NCBI GenBank assembly: GCA_009760855.2
Contig: WPIO01000004.1
Location: forward strand, 6,590,001-6,654,000
Length of the DNA: 64,000 nt
Source: Cristatella mucedo
Taxonomy: Eukaryota > Bryozoa > Phylactolaemata > Cristatellidae
Direction: 5' to 3'
Made by a program: the position numbers and the translations under genes. Shown here one piece after another: positions 23,465 to 32,885 of this stretch. The notes beneath the pieces are model-generated. The model was not told the origin of the DNA. It searched no databases and was given only the letters and a program-made list of their open reading frames with translations. The first letter of the stretch is position 1. Every line of letters begins with the position of its first letter.

Positions 23465-24995
23465 CCAACTGAAACGATGACATTCTACGTGGCAACGACG
23501 ACGGGAATGTCACTGCCCTAGCTCTCCTAGATCTGTCAGCCGCCTTCGACACCACTGATCGCGATGTTAATAATCCTGGCTGATTGAACAGCCTCTTTTT
23601 GTATAGCCACAGAATAGCCGATACGGCTATCACCACTGCTTGCAGTGGCGATTAAGGATCGCCCACCGCAGAAATCGAACCCACGACCTCGGCACCGAGA
23701 TCGTGAAAGCAACCGCCATACCTAGTGTGCCATCACGGCTCGGTCTACTTGAACCATTGAGAAAAACGATCGGTCTGGCAGACGAGGCACTGGCGTGGTT
23801 AAATCGTACTTGTCTGATCGTGTTCAATCCATGTCGTTTGGGGATCAGTTCTCAAACGCGAGACGGGTCACCTGTAGAGTCCCTCAAGGATCCTGACTCG
23901 GTCTCTTGCTGTTCTTCATTTATATTCAACCTCAGGGAAACGTTATTAAGGCCCATGGAATAAGATATCACTTTTATGCAAACGATACTCAGTTGTATTT
24001 GTCATTAAAACCCTCGGAACCTGCTGCAGCAACGGATAAACTTAACGCTTGCCTTGCCGACATTAGATCCTGGATGTCGGAAAACTTCTTGAAACTAAAT
24101 GACGATTAGACCGAACTGCCGCTCATAGGACACCCTAAATTAAAAGGCTTTTCTCTTCTAATAGGTGATGCTGTTGTGCGACCACCACCACGTGCTCGAA
24201 ATGTATGTGTCGTTTTCGACAGCTGCCTTAATTTTTAGGCTTCATTCTGAAGAAAGCTTCTACAACTAGCCGTCACGTCTGATCCCTATCCAAGATTAGG
24301 AGCTGTCTTCCCCCGTGGCTTGCGAAAAATTTAACTCGCAGCTTAATTATTGTAATTCCCTTTCGGCTGGGCTACCAAAGAAAGCAACTAGGCCACTGCA
24401 GCTGACTATGAATATGGCTGCAGGGCTAGTTTTCAAGTCCCAGAGATTTGAGCACGTGTCTATTTTACCAAAAGAGCGAGGATGGATGCCGGTTGAGCAA
24501 CGCATACCGAGCAAAGCTATTAAGCTGACCCACAAGGCCCGCCACGGCTTGGCTCCTTCGTACCTAGATGAACTGCTGCAACAGTTTAAGCCTGTTCGTG
24601 CCCTCAGGCCCTGTGTGGACAATAAATTAGCTGTTCCATTCCTCTGCTTATAGACCGTCGGCGACAGAAGCCTTAGCTCTGCAGGTTTTAGACTGTGGAA
24701 CTCGCTTCCACAATTCTTACGCAACGGCAACTATATTCCTGCGGCCGACTATGACTCATCCTTTCCAGCGGTCCTGAGCTGCTACTTCCATGCTACTCAC
24801 TACCTCAACTGCTCTCCTAACTCTGCTATGCTCCCCACTTTCTGTTTGTAGCGTGAGACGAGGTCTGTTGGCCACCGAATGCGTACCGAAAGCCGCTTAG
24901 GCTGTGAGTGGACTATTCAAAACTCTCCTATCTAACACCCATTTAGTCTTTATGGCTTTGCGAAGTTGCAGACGGAGATACATTATATTCCATTT
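23465..24995 (+). mobile_element. LINE-beta reverse transcriptase and 3' end, interrupted by SINE-B
   Basis: Plus-strand non-LTR retrotransposon. Motif A reads LALLDLSAAFDTTDRD at about 23515-23565. A SINE-B copy then interrupts the frame. The polymerase resumes with ALAWLNRT, a degraded RVPQGS region, and HFYANDTQLYLSL at about 23970-24005, where the usual YADD is YAND. KLNACLADIRSWMSENFLKL follows, then CNSLSAGLPKKATRPLQL, HGLAPSYLDELLQQFKPVR and VDNKLAVPFL. The tail is TATGGCTTTGCGAAGTTGCA, then GACGGAGATACATTATATTC. One catalytic Asp is lost and several stops and frameshifts are present, so it is dead. Fullest LINE-beta copy in the window. Confidence 0.88.
23576..23741 (-). mobile_element. 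SINE-B inserted into LINE-beta
   Basis: Minus strand: a head ending CTAGGTATGGCGGTTGC, the hairpin CACGATCTCGG/CCGAGGTCGTG, the box B GGGTTCGATTTCTGC, then GGGCGATCC, GCCACTGCAAGCAGTGGTGA and the right end ATACAAAAAGAGGCTGTTCA. It splits the reverse-transcriptase frame of LINE-beta, so it is younger than that copy. Confidence 0.85.
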
Positions 24996-25091
24996 GAACG
25001 CCGCGGCGAGGGCGTGAGCGTTGCGCCCGCCTCGGTTCTCGACCCTAACGCAGGCCCCCGTCGCGTCCCGTACGCTCCAGCTGCCAAACTA

Positions 25092-25239
25092 CCGAGCTGG
25101 TTTGGTCTAGCGGTTAAGGTGCTCGCCCGACCAAAGTCTTACTGAAGTCGTGGGCTCGAGCCCCGAGGCATATGTGAAGCGCCTGAACAGAGATATAGTT
25201 CTCTTGAGGCGCTATATAAATTAATTATATTTTTTTATT
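25092..25239 (+). mobile_element. SINE-A, best-preserved copy
   Basis: Starts GAGCTGGTTTGGTCTAGCGG with a good box-A-like segment continuing TTAAGGTGCTCG, then the box-B-like GGGCTCGAGCCCC. The spacer CATATGTGAAGCGCCTGAAC follows. The 3' stem-loop has outer arms AGCGCC/GGCGCT around the inner AGAGATATAGTTCTCT. It ends ATATAAATTAATTATATTTT. It looks like a tRNA-derived RNA polymerase III unit fused to the LINE-alpha 3' tail. Confidence 0.88.
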
Positions 25240-26960
25240 TGACCGTCTGACCCGCGAGCGAGCCTGCGTGCGACCACGTGCGACCTGCTGGCTTTCTTCC
25301 GGTCGCTGAGCTTCCGGCTTGAGGCCGCCAGACGCTCGCTAAGCGCCGAAGCCGCCGCAGCTCGGCATTCGGGGCAAGACGAGAGGCCGGCGAGCGGCCG
25401 AGGGCGTTGCGCGTGCGCTCGAGAGGGTGCGCGGCGGGCGCTCTCTGAGGCAGAGCGGAGAAGGCGTGGGCGCTGCGGCCGCGAGTGCTGCAGCGCCCAC
25501 GCCTTCTTAGCCGGGCTACGAGGTACACGCGTGTACTGTCCGAGATGACGGACAGGCATTTCTCATTAATTAATTGCAGCCGGCTAGCGGCAACGGCGGC
25601 GCCTTAATTAGCAGTCAGGTGCACCTGCCGCCGCCGCCGGAGCCGCATGACGGAGCTCCGCCCCGAATAGACAGCCGCGCCCAGCCGAGGACGTGCAGCC
25701 GTAGCCCCCAACGACGCAGCCGCCGCGGTGGCGGCGCAGTTGAGGCAGCGCCGCCTCCGCGGTTTGGCCGCTCGCCGAGCGGCCAAGCCGCGGTCGATCG
25801 ACTGGCTAAGACGCGCGCGGCTCCGGCGTCGTCTTCGAAGGAGAGAGGTTTTCGCGAGGCGCGCTGAGGTGGCGAGGCCGACGCCGACGCGGCGGCAGAG
25901 CTGCCGGCAGCGCCAGCGATCGCCGCTCGCGTCGGCAGCTCTGGGCGTCAGCTGTCTTCTCGCCGCCGAGTGCGCCGGCCAATGACGCAGCTGGGGCGGC
26001 GGCGGTCTCGCCGGCCGCTAGCCGGCAGCTGTGCAGGTAGCGGCGGCGGACTTGGCGGCAGCTACCCGGCAGCTGTGCAGGCCGCCGCAGCCCCGCTTTT
26101 CAGACGCGCGCGAGCGCTCGGCAGCGGCGGCTGCGCGGCCCTCGGGCGAGCCGCTTCCACAGCCGAGCGACCTTGCGAGCGACCGTGCCTCGACGGATGG
26201 ATCCGCTCGAGCGCTCGAGCGCCGCTCGCGTCGGTGCTCTAAAAGTGCGACGCACCTGAGTTACGACGCTTGACCCGACGTCCGCGAGGTCAGCTGCCGC
26301 TCCCGACGAGCGGCATACGAACCGCCGCGTGGCCGAAGACGGGCGTCCGTCGGCCGTCGTCCGGCGCTAGAGCTGAGAAGGCGCCTCCGGGCACGACGAA
26401 TGCTCAGCGTCCTGGCGGACGCTGAGCTCTTCGCTACGACTGGCGAATGGCCCACCTAGCGCCCGCAAGCGCTGCCACGCAAGGCGAGCTGCCGGGTCCT
26501 GCTTCCTAAAGGTCGGGTTAAGGGTCAGCTGGCGCTAATGACTACGGCGAGCCGCTTCGAGCGCAGGCGACGCATGCGCACCCTCCTGCCACGAATCCGC
26601 TCGTCGTCGTCTTGCGATCGGAGGCCGCTCAGCGCGCCCAAGCGGCGCCGCAGAGGTTGCCGCCGCCGCGCCGCAGAGCCGTCGGGGTTCGTGCTTGCCA
26701 AGCGATAGCTGCAGGCCTGCGGTCGGCTGGAGCGTAGGCTAGCGGCTGGGCGAAACGCCGGAGCTTGGCCGCACGAAATCAACGTAAGGCGCGACAAAAC
26801 TGATGCAGAGAAAAGAAGGGTCTCGGGAGTAGAAGGCTGCTGCAAGGCGTTAGCTGCTGCTACTGAGCGAATGACGTCGCGCGGACAGGCGGGATCTATC
26901 GGAACCCAACTTCGCGATTGGATTACTTCAGCCGAGTCGGATCGGATCGGGATCTGCATC
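25240..26960. other. CpG island, about 1.7 kb, no identified exon
   Basis: Strongly GC-rich and CpG-rich, with CCGCCG and GGCGGC runs. Long frames occur on both strands (minus 25221-25559, plus 25574-25867, plus 25728-25985, minus 26525-26959), but none has a recognisable domain and they overlap each other. The composition suggests a promoter and 5' exon region of a nearby gene. This is inference. Confidence 0.5.
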
Positions 26961-27059
26961 TGACCTGGATCGCATAGGATCGGGATTCAATCAGATCCGT
27001 ATCGAAGTGCCGCTGTCACTTTGAGCGTATTGTGCTGCATGATCATGAAACCACTATCT

Positions 27060-27265
27060 TCGGCGCTATGCCAACGGATGACACGATCTTCAAAGGATTT
27101 GAGGCTGGTAAGAGGCTCGCAAGGCTATCCGACTTGAGTCAGACGATCGGGCCGTGGGATGCGAAGCCAGTGTAGGAAGCATTTGAGAGAGGTAAGCAGT
27201 AGATAGCGAGTGAAATCGTGGAGACAGCATGTCTCTTAACGTTTCGCCAACTACTGCTGCACGAA
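27060..27265 (-). mobile_element. Old LINE-alpha-like fragment
   Basis: Minus frame 27090-27350 contains FHSLSTAYLSQMLPTLASHP, a diverged version of the RSLHSLAPAYLSDLLP block, and continues toward an FKSF-type block near 27090. More diverged than the other copies. A (TA)n run follows at 27283-27316. Confidence 0.55.
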
Positions 27266-27278
27266 ACGTAAGCCGATA

Positions 27279-27317
<39 letters not shown>

Positions 27318-27524
27318 TAAAATGGCCGATGAATATCGCCGCCTTGGCAAAGCGGCTCTTATAAAAGCTTGAAATTGAAACCGCGAAACTATTCAGAGTA
27401 GAGAACTAAAGTTGGCACCTGGTAAAACACCTGAATTAATCTCAGTGCACCGGAAAATCTAATTGTCAAATTACCCAAAAAGCCTGCTCAATGACAAGCT
27501 GGGGCATTGAGCCCAAGCTTCGTG

Positions 27525-27695
27525 CTGCTTCGCTGTTTTAATAGATTTTTCTTGCATAGCAGCAGGAGAGCCTCAAAGGCTATCACCGCCGCTTGCAGCC
27601 TCAAGAAAAGATCGCCCACTGCAGGATTTGAACCCTCGATCTCAGGCATTATCTCGAAAAGAGCAACGGCCTTATCCAACGTGCCATCGTGGCAG
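27525..27695 (-). mobile_element. SINE-B copy
   Basis: Minus strand: CACGATGGCACGTTGGATAA at the head, GTTGCTCTTTTCGAGA, the box B GAGGGTTCAAATCCTGCAG, then GTGGGCGATCTTTTCTTGAG and GCAAGCGGCGGTGATAGCC. The right end is decayed. The hairpin arms are mismatched in this copy. Confidence 0.75.
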
Positions 27696-28189
27696 AGGTC
27701 GACATTGAGGATCTGAAGCCATGAAGAGCCTATAACAGCCAAGACTGATTGCAGTATTCCCTGTTGGAAGAGGGCGAGTGAGCTGGCCAAGATTGCGTTC
27801 GATGCCAATCGCTGGTTACGACGAAGGACGAGTCGTTTCAAAAGCTAGAACTGGAGCTGTGTCCCGGCTATAACAGGCACTCATCTCAGCACTGGCAACA
27901 AATGCCGATGGAAGTTGTAACGCGGCTCTGGAACTTCGGTGATTCCGGTTTTGGCCTGAAGTCATGTGAGCGACGCCTAACAAGCACCGAACGGGTGCAC
28001 GGAGTGCACCGTAAATAGGATCGGAGGTCCGAGGTGATCAAGGGCGAGAAGTATTTCCTTCTGCACTGTGCCAAGACGGTCGACGAGCGTTGTCCGACAT
28101 AGCGCTCGGGGGGGGGGGGAGATGCTGGTACTCTGAGCTCCTCGATCCCCAGCTCGATGCCCGCTTGATCGAACGCTCGATTTGAGGCT

Positions 28190-28690
28190 AGAATGATAAT
28201 AATGTACTTGATCATAATAATAATGCACTTGATAAAGCGCCCTCAGAGAACTTAATCTCTTTCTAGGCGCTCTACATTTGCTGCAAAGGGAAATGCAATT
28301 AAATGGTAAGTAAAATATATCAAATAGCATATATAATACATCATATATATCTATTGCATTTCACTTTGCAGCAAATGTAAAGCGCCTAGAGAGAGATTGA
28401 GTTCTCTGAGGGCGCTTTATCAAGTGAATTATTATTATTATTATTGTTAAAATCATGCTTGAAAAACAAACAAAATGAATAACATGGTTAGGGGTGACAT
28501 GCACAGGGTCAGCATGCAAATATGGTTAGTGGCAGCATGCACAGTGTCAGCACGCATAAGCACGTGATGGATAAAGCATAGGGACCCACTAAATGCTGTC
28601 CTAAATAGGTGTTTGTTTAAGTTCCTTTTAAATGTGGTCAGGTCAGAGGGATGTTCTGACGCAGGTCGGGAATCGACCGTGTGTATACTG
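28190..28690 (-). mobile_element. LINE-alpha 3' end containing a nested LINE-alpha insertion
   Basis: Minus-strand copy. The tail and stem-loop are at 28200-28310, and the 3' UTR and last codons resume at 28454-28690 (ACACCTATTTAGGACAGCAT, CACTGTGCATGCTGCCACTA). Between them a plus-strand copy has inserted (28317-28447), flanked by TAAAAT on both sides (28311-28316 and 28448-28453). A second partial (ATT)n tail at 28190-28215 suggests a further tail fragment. Confidence 0.85.
28317..28447 (+). mobile_element. Short LINE-alpha tail nested in an opposite-strand copy
   Basis: Contains TTTGCAGCAAATGTAAAGCG, the complete stem-loop and (ATT)n, 5'-truncated. It is flanked by the 6-bp direct repeat TAAAAT. 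Removing the insert and one repeat restores the contiguous 3' UTR of the host copy, as judged from other family members (GTAAAATCATGCTTG). Confidence 0.82.
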
Positions 28691-30044
28691 GAGAGCCAAA
28701 CTATGGCGGTGACATGTGACATCGCCACTGAGTACCACCCAGTCTATCGCAAGGCGATCGAGGCTTTAGTTTTTAATTTTACGGTAGCGAAGAAAAGTTG
28801 AAATACTCACACGCGAATTCTGCAAGCAGTTCCGACGGCATTTACATCCCGCAATTTCAATATTACTGCGTGGCATCTCTTCTGGGTTTGTCACGTTACC
28901 ACGGGATTGAGAGGTTAACTTAATCTTCCGGTGCATGGCATACATTGTCAAGAAAACGTCAGCATTGCTAGCCGCCGGCATCATGGCATGAGCGAATCGG
29001 TGTCTCTCTGCAGAGTCAAAGTCAGTGACTCTTCAGTGGCTCTAAAGGCTGACCTAGAGCTGGAGTCCCTGAAAGCGGGGTGTTTGTACAATAAGCTCCA
29101 TATTTGCTTAGTTCGCAAAGTGAACGAACTTCCATGCTGCATAGAAAGCTTTATGTGGGTATCGATTCCCTGTGTAATTAGCAAGAACTGTATAATTTGT
29201 AGGATATTAACAATTTAAAACCAAGAAATAAAGATATTCAAGAGACGAAAAACCGTTGAGCATTCTTAGAGAACTAAATCTTTCTAGGCAGTTTAAATTT
29301 TACATGAAATGAATTATAGCGATTGGCTAGCGATAAATTGCACTCTTACAGGACACAGCAGCACACTAAGAACAATACAGTGGGTGAAAAGAGCTGTGAT
29401 AACTCGTCGGCTCGTAGCTTCTTTCAAATTGTAGAATTTAAAAAGAAGTTGTATGAAAAAAAATGCATGTGTATCTAGCAATAATATTCACTACAATCAA
29501 CAGTCAATTTTACCATAGCGTTTTTAGTATTCGACAAAACGAGAAAGTCAAGGACAGGTGTATAACTACTCAATTAAGCACGTGGTCTGATCTAGCTGAT
29601 GAGTTCATAAAACATACATATTTCATTTGGTTCTGCATTCATGTAGCAAAAACTGCTAAATGGTGGAAATTAAGTGCCTAAAGCTGAGAACAAATGTGAT
29701 TGCTAAAATCTCATCATCTCATCGGTTCGCTCATCTTGCTTGGCAAGCGGCTAAGCTTTCCCACAGGTTAATTCGAGCGGCAGGAAAGCCATCGCAGTTA
29801 CTTTGATCTGATCTCGATGAAACTTTCTTTAGTCACCAAAGAAAGTTTTATTCACATCAGATCAGGGTAATGGTGATTTTATTCTCACCAAAGAAGCTAT
29901 GCATTGCACAGGATGTGTTCCGGCGATTCATGCTTTGGGTCATCCGCGGTTGAAAGGTTAGCCCACTGCTGAAGCGTCGGTCTTGTGCTGGCATCTGCGC
30001 CTGCAGTCATTGTGCAAAACTTTGTTTTTTCCAGCCATGTATCA
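28691..30044. other. Unassigned DNA with an inverted repeat
   Basis: No gene recognised. A hairpin-forming inverted repeat lies at 29805-29863. A TACAGTGGGTG at 29377 faintly resembles the TACAGTGG start of Tigger terminal repeats, but the following sequence does not clearly match the 3' end at 32341. Confidence 0.4.
29805..29863. repeat. Inverted repeat, two nested perfect arms
   Basis: Outer arms GATCTGAT (29805-29812) and ATCAGATC (29856-29863). Inner arms AACTTTCTTT (29821-29830) and AAAGAAAGTT (29838-29847) around a 7-nt loop. The 8-nt spacers between the arms do not pair well. It lies about 180 bp upstream of the first Tigger-like coding segment, so it may belong to that element or be unrelated. 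Confidence 0.7.
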
Positions 30045-32341
30045 GAATAAACTGAATGCGAAGAACATTGCTGATAAAAAGAAGTGGAATGTGTTCATCA
30101 AATTAAAGAAAGAAATTTGTTGCACAGCAAGACCTAGGTGTGGGTGTAGTCGACTTGGCACGAAGCAGCACGAGTGCAGCGGCACTTCTACGACCTGCTC
30201 CGTGCTGCACTGCAGCTAAATGAGTCGATATAGGCTCTAACGCCAGCCAAGGGAGTTGCTGTAATCTGTAGACAACGACAATCTATCAATGAAAAATGAG
30301 GATAAGCTGCTGATGGTGTAGCTGACGGAGAAGCAGCTCGCAGGAGACGCCGTGGCGGAGGCTGCAACCAGTGAGAAGCTGCAACTAGCCGATTTAAGCC
30401 GATTTGCTGAAGCAGCAGCAGCAGAGCCCAAGCACTCCAACAGACGAAGCAGCGGGCGTGCCGTTAAAAGTCAATCGGGGTCGGTTCGCGAATTTTAAAA
30501 AGAAGACCGGCATTCACTCCGTCGTCATGCACGGTGAGGTAGCAAGCTCGAATGTGAATGCAGCTGAGGATACATCAACACCTTTGCTGGAATTATAGTT
30601 GCAGCAGGAGGAGGAGGAGGAGGAGGAGGATGTTTGCCCTCAGCAAGTCTTCAACTGTGACGAGACAGGAAGAATCTTCTGGAAGAAGATGCCGAGGAGG
30701 ACTTGTTTAAAGGCAGAGCAGAAGAAGTGGATGCCGCGCCACAAACCCGTTAAGGACTTTTACCCTCACGCTCGCACTGTGTGCGCCAGCGCTCTAGCGG
30801 CGACGGCGAGATTGAGCCGCCGCTCGTTTACAATTCGGAAAACCCGGAGCCTTAGGGTCGCGTGTTGGAGTCTGAAAGGAAAAACCGCAGGTCACGCGTG
30901 GAAGGGATAATCCAAGTACGTGGGTCACCGGGCAGCTCTTTGTGGACTGGATGAATTCGGATTGACGCTAAGAAATATCTCCAAGAAAACAATTTACCCC
31001 TGCTTTTAACAATTAAAATTATTAATTTAAACAATTAATAGTTTAACCAATTAATAATTTAAATAATTTTCAATTTAAACAATTAATAATATAAACAATC
31101 AATTTAATTAAACAATAATTTATTTATTTAATTTAATTAAACAATAATTTATTTTAAAATAATAATTTAATTAATAATTTAGACAATTAATTTAAACAAT
31201 TTACCACTGCAAGCCCTTCTCATCCGGGACAATGCCCATGCACGCCCACCTAACCTCGAAGATGACACCTTCGAAGAGTTCACGCTTATTGACGTTCAGT
31301 ACCATCCGCACAACATCGCTCCTATCCTGAAGCCCATTGACCAGCAGGTGATTTCTAATTTCAAGAAGCTCTTCACCAAGCACCGATTCCGCCGCCGCTG
31401 CTTTGAGGAGATTCGGGAGAGCTCGAACCTCGTCCTTCGAGAGTTCAGAAAGGGCCACTATGACATTACGATGTGCCTCAGGATAATCGATACGGCCTGG
31501 CAGGGTGTTACAAAGAGTAAATTGACCTCTACGTGGAAGAAGCTGTGGCCTGAGGTTGGGTCTTGAACGGACTTTAAAGGACTCGAATCAGAAGCAACAG
31601 CGGTTGAGGATATTGTACTCCTTGGCAGGTCCATGTGTCTGGACATGGATGAGGGGGACATTAACGAGTTGACATCGAGGAGCTGACTCCAAGGAACTGA
31701 CGGCGGAGGAGCTAAAATAGCTACAGACTCAGCGGCACACGAAGGGCTTGTAGGAAATGTGAATAGATGACACGGAGGAGATAAAGAAAATGCTGTAAAT
31801 GTGAGGGAAACTTTCAAGTTGTATTTGAAAGAAACACCCAGATAATATTTCAACTGAGCGTGCGACAGAGTTATTTAATGACACTTTCCTAACTCATTTC
31901 AGAAACATTCCGAAAGGCAAAATGAAGCAGACCGCACTGGACAAGTTTTCATCGGAAACCTCTGAAGATGAAAGCGTGGAAAACCCGGCTAAAAGGGCTC
32001 AAATTGGCGAGTAAGATTCAGATAATCATTTCAGCATTTCTCCTCTGGATCTACTAGCATCTTCAAGTCATCTGATCTCCAAGTTACTCGTTTATATGGG
32101 AATCAATCGAACCCGTTTATTGAAAGACATATTGCAGTGTTTTTAAAACAATGCTCGTTGTTTCTAAGTACATTTTTATCTTAACGCGTGACACAAATTG
32201 CAGTGTTTTTTGGGGGATCGGTGACGGATTAGCCGCATTTCAACTCACTTCAATGTGGAAAACTGGTTTGACATGTGAGTAAATTGAGTTACAAGATCTG
32301 GCACGGAACGAATTAAACTCATGAGCCGATGTACAACTGTA
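30045..32341 (+). pseudogene. Tigger/Jerky-type DDE_1 (pogo superfamily) transposase relic
   Basis: Plus strand, read in shifting frames. An N-terminal helix-turn-helix piece is KKKWNVFIKLKKEI. AKGVAVICRQRQSINEK and LTEKQLAGDAVAEA follow. The CENP-B-type DNA-binding block is GRFANFKKKTGIHSVVMHGE. The catalytic core has FNCDETGRIFWKKMPRRT with the first Asp at about 30659, VYNSENPEP, then LIRDNAHAHPPNLED with the second Asp at about 31229. The third Asp is in PILKPIDQQVISNF near 31340. The C-terminal region has AWQGVTKSKLTSTWKKLWPE and FNDTFLTHFRNIPKGK, with a charged tail to about 32012. The 3' terminus GGAACGAATTAAACTCATGA ending TACAACTGTA (32307-32341) resembles Tigger terminal repeats. 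All three catalytic Asp codons survive, but stops, frameshifts and a 191-bp AT-rich insertion inactivate it. The 5' end is uncertain. Confidence 0.85.
31004..31194. repeat. AT-rich insertion flanked by a 16-bp direct repeat
   Basis: 191 bp of almost pure A/T built from irregular TTTAAACAATTAATAA-like units. It sits inside the Tigger transposase just before the second catalytic block. The flanks 30988-31003 (AACAATTTACCCCTGC) and 31195-31210 (AACAATTTACCACTGC) agree at 15 of 16 positions. This fits a target duplication or a replication slip that expanded the local ACAATTTA motif. Confidence 0.8.
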
Positions 32342-32774
32342 TATTCACGCCTCAACAAGACCGACGCTGTGTCCCTGTGGGTCGATCTCTCAAAGATGGT
32401 CTAACTCCACTGACTGTGAGGGCTGCGGTTTCCTTACCCATTGTCTAGATTGTATGCTACCGCCTTGCTACCCGGGGCCTGGATTTTTTAAATGACCGGG
32501 AGTGACAGCTTCTTGAATACTGATCATTTGCTAGATAAATTTGGTTTTTAATACTTTGTGATTAGTCGACACTGTAGCAATGTGTCAGCCGGGCTGCCAG
32601 CTTTCTCTCCACTGCCCAGCCCTATCCCAGCCCAGCCATCGAGTTGCCACGTCATTACGGAGAACATGGTCGTATGGCAGTGACCTCCTGCAGGAGGCTG
32701 TCTTCTCGACAATGTACCGCCAGGGAATCCCATAGTAGTGGCAGCTTCCAATTGGGCCAATCCACATATGCATT

Positions 32775-32885
32775 AAGTGGCTAACGGTGTGATTGCCTCA
32801 GCGTAAGAGGTGCTAGCAGACCTGGCGACCCAGGCCAAGAACTCGAGTCCTGAAGCAGGCAATCCTTTATTGCCTGCTGCCAACG
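32775..32885 (+). mobile_element. SINE-B-like element, diverged
   Basis: Shows GTGGCTAACGGTGTGATTGC at the head, CTGGCGACCCAGG, a box-B-like AAGAACTCGAGTCCTGAAG, then CAGGCAATCCTTTATTGCCT, parallel to GGGCGATCTTTTATCGCC of the intact SINE-B. The right half is lost or unrecognisable. Confidence 0.55.

Noticed and set aside
29377-29420. TACAGTGGGTG as the 5' terminal repeat of the Tigger element
   Set aside because: Only the first few bases agree with the inverse of the 3' end at 32341. The rest does not align.
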